Source: a bacterium
GTDB lineage: Bacteria > Joyebacterota > Joyebacteria > Joyebacterales > Joyebacteraceae
NCBI GenBank assembly: GCA_025774545.1
Contig: JALGVU010000005.1
Span: forward strand, 1 to 41,984
DNA length: 41,984 nt
Reading direction: 5' to 3'
Part shown: positions 40,304 through 41,984 of the stretch, in pieces
Layout: every line of letters starts with the position of its first letter
Position numbering within the stretch: position 1 is the first letter of the stretch
Position numbers and translations under genes: made by a program
Notes under the pieces: model-generated
Seen by the model: the letters and a program-made list of their open reading frames with translations, nothing else
Databases searched by the model: none
What the model was told of the DNA's origin: nothing

Positions 40304-41263
40304 TCACTTCTTGAAGTAGGCCACCACGCGCTCGAGGAGTTCCTGGAGCGACACCTGGGGCTCGTATCCGATCGTCTCCCGTATCTTGGTCAGGTCGGGG
40401 ACCCTTCTCCTCATGTCCTCGAACCCCTCCTCGTACGCCTTCTCGTAGGGGATGTACTCGATCACGGACTCGCTCGCGGTCAGCTCCTTGATCCTCGTCG
40501 CGAGTGCCTCGATCGACGTCTCCTCGTCGCTCCCGAGGTTGAAGACCTCGCCGTTCGCCGCGGGCTCCTCGACGAGCCCCAGCACTCCCTCGACGACGTC
40601 CGAGACGTCGCAGAAACAGCGGGTCTGCTGCCCGTCCCCGTAGATCGTGATCGGATGATCCAGAAGCGCCTGCTTCACGAACCGCGGGATCACCATTCCG
40701 TACTGCCCGGTCTGCCTCGAGCCGCAGGTGTTGAAGCAGCGAACGATGACGACGGGCAGCTTCTTCTCCCTGTGGTATGCCAGCGACAGGAACTCGTCGA
40801 TCGCCTTCGAGGAGGAGTAGCCCCACCGCGTGATCGTCGTCGTTCCGAGGATCCGGTCGTCGGTCTCCTTGCATGGCTGCGAATTGGCCTTGCCGTAGAT
40901 CTCCGAGGTCGAGAAGACGACGACCATCTTCTTCCCCTCGTTGGCCTGTTGAAGAACGAGCTCGGTTCCCCTGATGTTGGTCTCGAGCGACTTCAGAGGA
41001 TTGTCGATGATGTAGGCGACGCCGACGGCCGCAGCCAGGTGGAAGACGGTGTCGACCTTCCGAGTCATCTCGGCGACCACGCGCTCGTCAAGGATCGTAT
41101 CGATCACGTAGTGGAAATGGGGATGGCTCTCGAGGTGGACGATGTTCTCGAACCTGCCGGTTGAGAGATCGTCGATGACCCAGACCTCGTCGCCCCTCGC
41201 AAGAAGCGCCTCGACCAGATGAGATCCGATGAACCCGGCGCCTCCGGTGACGAGTGCCTTCAT
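40304..41263 (-). CDS. NAD-dependent nucleotide-sugar epimerase/dehydratase (extended SDR)
   Basis: The 319-aa protein has the NAD motif VTGGAGFIGSHL, the DDLSTGR loop, HLAAAVGV, the catalytic STSEIYG and Y-x3-K as GYSSSKAIDEF, and RCFNTCGSRQTGQYGMVIPRF with ITIYGDGQQTRCFCDVSD. These fit UDP-glucose 4-epimerase or UDP-glucuronate decarboxylase-type enzymes; the exact sugar cannot be fixed by motif. Context (WecA-like gene downstream, asparagine-synthase-like upstream) suggests surface polysaccharide supply. GGAGGTG lies 8 bases before ATG 41263. Confidence 0.9.
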   Translation of the reverse strand: MKALVTGGAGFIGSHLVEALLARGDEVWVIDDLSTGRFENIVHLESHPHFHYVIDTILDERVVAEMTRKVDTVFHLAAAVGVAYIIDNPLKSLETNIRGTELVLQQANEGKKMVVVFSTSEIYGKANSQPCKETDDRILGTTTITRWGYSSSKAIDEFLSLAYHREKKLPVVIVRCFNTCGSRQTGQYGMVIPRFVKQALLDHPITIYGDGQQTRCFCDVSDVVEGVLGLVEEPAANGEVFNLGSDEETSIEALATRIKELTASESVIEYIPYEKAYEEGFEDMRRRVPDLTKIRETIGYEPQVSLQELLERVVAYFKK

Positions 41264-41607
41264 TCGTTAGCCACCTCCGTCGATCCCGCGGGTGCCTCTC
41301 CTTGAGACGCGCTCCGCCTTGGGGTGATTCAGTCGAAGCATAGACTTTGCGACTGTACAATCGACGAGGCCTCAAGGGCAAGCCGTTTCCGTCGCTCGAT
41401 CGACCGGGCGGCGCGGCCCCGGGTCCCTCGCCCGAACACGCCATCGCGCAATTATACCAACGAAACAGAACGCCACGTGGATCCGAACCTCACTTCGGTT
41501 GCAAGTGGCATGCCGCGAACGTGTGTGAGGGGTTTTCGCGGCGATGAGCGTGAGCGGCTCGAGGCAGCGCGAGTGAGCGCGGCTCACGCCCCAGGCCGGC
41601 CCAGGGG
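41264..41607 (-). promoter_or_regulatory. Intergenic region with two candidate promoters for the epimerase gene
   Basis: No gene is seen in these 344 bases. Candidate 1: -35 TTGCCC (41381-41376), 18-base spacer, -10 TACAGT (41357-41352), giving a leader of about 80 bases. Candidate 2: extended -10 TGGTATAAT with TATAAT at 41456-41451 and no recognisable -35, giving a leader of about 180 bases. A short gtgagc/gctcac hairpin (41573-41587), 20 bases after the upstream gene, may be its terminator; it lacks a U-tract. Region is otherwise unremarkable. Confidence 0.45.
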
Positions 41608-41984
41608 CTAGGGCCTCCCCGGGGATCTGACGATGCGGGCGCGGTTGTGCCAGGCCGCGAGCTGGTAGAGCGCGACAATGTGATGCCAGGCGTAACGCGC
41701 GGATCCTGCGCCCGCGATCCCGCGGTCGACGAATCCGAGGCCCCGCCGGTCGAAGAGCTCGCATCGGCCGATCTCGTCGCGGATGGCGTCGCCGAACCGA
41801 GCGACGAACGCGGCGCCGTCGAATCGGAACGGGCGTTTGCCGATGGCGCGATCGTCGTAGCCCAGGTGTCTCTTGAGGAGCTTCCGGAGGAGGAGCTTGT
41901 TCACGAGGCGGCCTCGGTCGTACCGCGCGGGCTCCGGCAGATTGAAGTAGTACTCGATGACGCCCGCGTCCTGGTACGGGTAGA
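41608..41984 (-). CDS. Asparagine synthase-like protein, C-terminal fragment (5' end outside the window)
   Basis: About 124 C-terminal residues are present, running off the right edge. YPYQDAGVIEYYFNLPEPARY matches the segment after the ATP-pyrophosphatase core of AsnB-type synthetases (P-[FY]-x-D-x2-[LV]-[VI]-E-x5-LP), followed by LVNKLLLRKLLKRHLG and GKRPFRFDGAAF, the counterparts of K-x-LLR and R-K-x-GF. The end HHIVALYQLAAWHNR also fits. In polysaccharide loci such proteins often amidate sugars or peptides rather than make free asparagine. No start is visible. The N-terminal glutaminase part cannot be checked. Confidence 0.65.
   Translation of the reverse strand, partial: YPYQDAGVIEYYFNLPEPARYDRGRLVNKLLLRKLLKRHLGYDDRAIGKRPFRFDGAAFVARFGDAIRDEIGRCELFDRRGLGFVDRGIAGAGSARYAWHHIVALYQLAAWHNRARIVRSPGRP

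Overview
The window is GC-rich bacterial chromosome. Every gene I can support lies on the minus strand, so transcription runs from the right edge to the left. LptD (LPS export), two lipoproteins, a WecA-type lipid-carrier transferase and a PorX-type regulator indicate a Gram-negative, LPS-bearing organism. PorX-type PglZ regulators are best known from the FCB lineage (Bacteroidota and relatives). Together with the high GC and the mixed housekeeping content, this suggests an uncultivated high-GC relative of that group (Eisenbacteria/Krumholzibacteria-like). That placement is a guess. No insertion sequence, integrase, phage gene or CRISPR array is visible.

Layout in transcription order, right to left. 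(1) 41984-37680: surface-polysaccharide block with a partial asparagine-synthase-like gene, a nucleotide-sugar epimerase, a wecA-like transferase with a near-consensus promoter, and serS. (2) 37679-31891: a region with three 42-bp tandem repeats and a good promoter, then a sensor kinase, a PorX-like PglZ response regulator, the t6A genes tsaE and tsaB, rimI and a purine nucleoside phosphorylase. (3) 31890-23888: accD, folC, an orphan sugar-ABC ATPase, a ROK sugar kinase and lptD. (4) 23773-23320: a single-gene HU unit with its own promoter and a U-tract terminator. (5) 23199-15603: an unknown protein joined to a GCS2-type ligase, then nfeD/slipin, recJ, rsmI and an arylsulfotransferase-like secreted protein. 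(6) 15606-11333: a promoter, an inositol-phospholipid pair (CDP-alcohol phosphatidyltransferase plus myo-inositol-1-phosphate synthase), tmk and a C-terminal processing protease. (7) 11170-1: a promoter that predicts a leaderless dus mRNA, then a LysM/TPR lipoprotein, two ECF-type ATPases without a T component, pyrR, a long TPR lipoprotein, glmM, glmS, selD and tRNA-Sec.

The clearest hidden feature is at the left edge. selD is itself a selenoprotein gene: its N-terminus reads through an in-frame UGA at 1134-1132, so simple ORF calling truncates it. It is followed directly by the UCA-anticodon tRNA-Sec. The first gene of this selenium pair therefore needs the machinery it helps to supply. Other points of interest are the kinase/PorX pair with tandem repeats abutting its promoter, the unknown-protein/GCS2 pair fused stop-to-start, a one-base frame break in the repeat-rich tail of the TPR lipoprotein, and low-complexity repeat insertions in two envelope proteins.

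Many neighbours overlap by 4 bases (ATGA or GTGA) or by 10-30 bases, which points to tightly coupled operons. Promoters, hairpins and start sites were read by eye. Where a start differs from the longest open frame, the reason is given in the entry.
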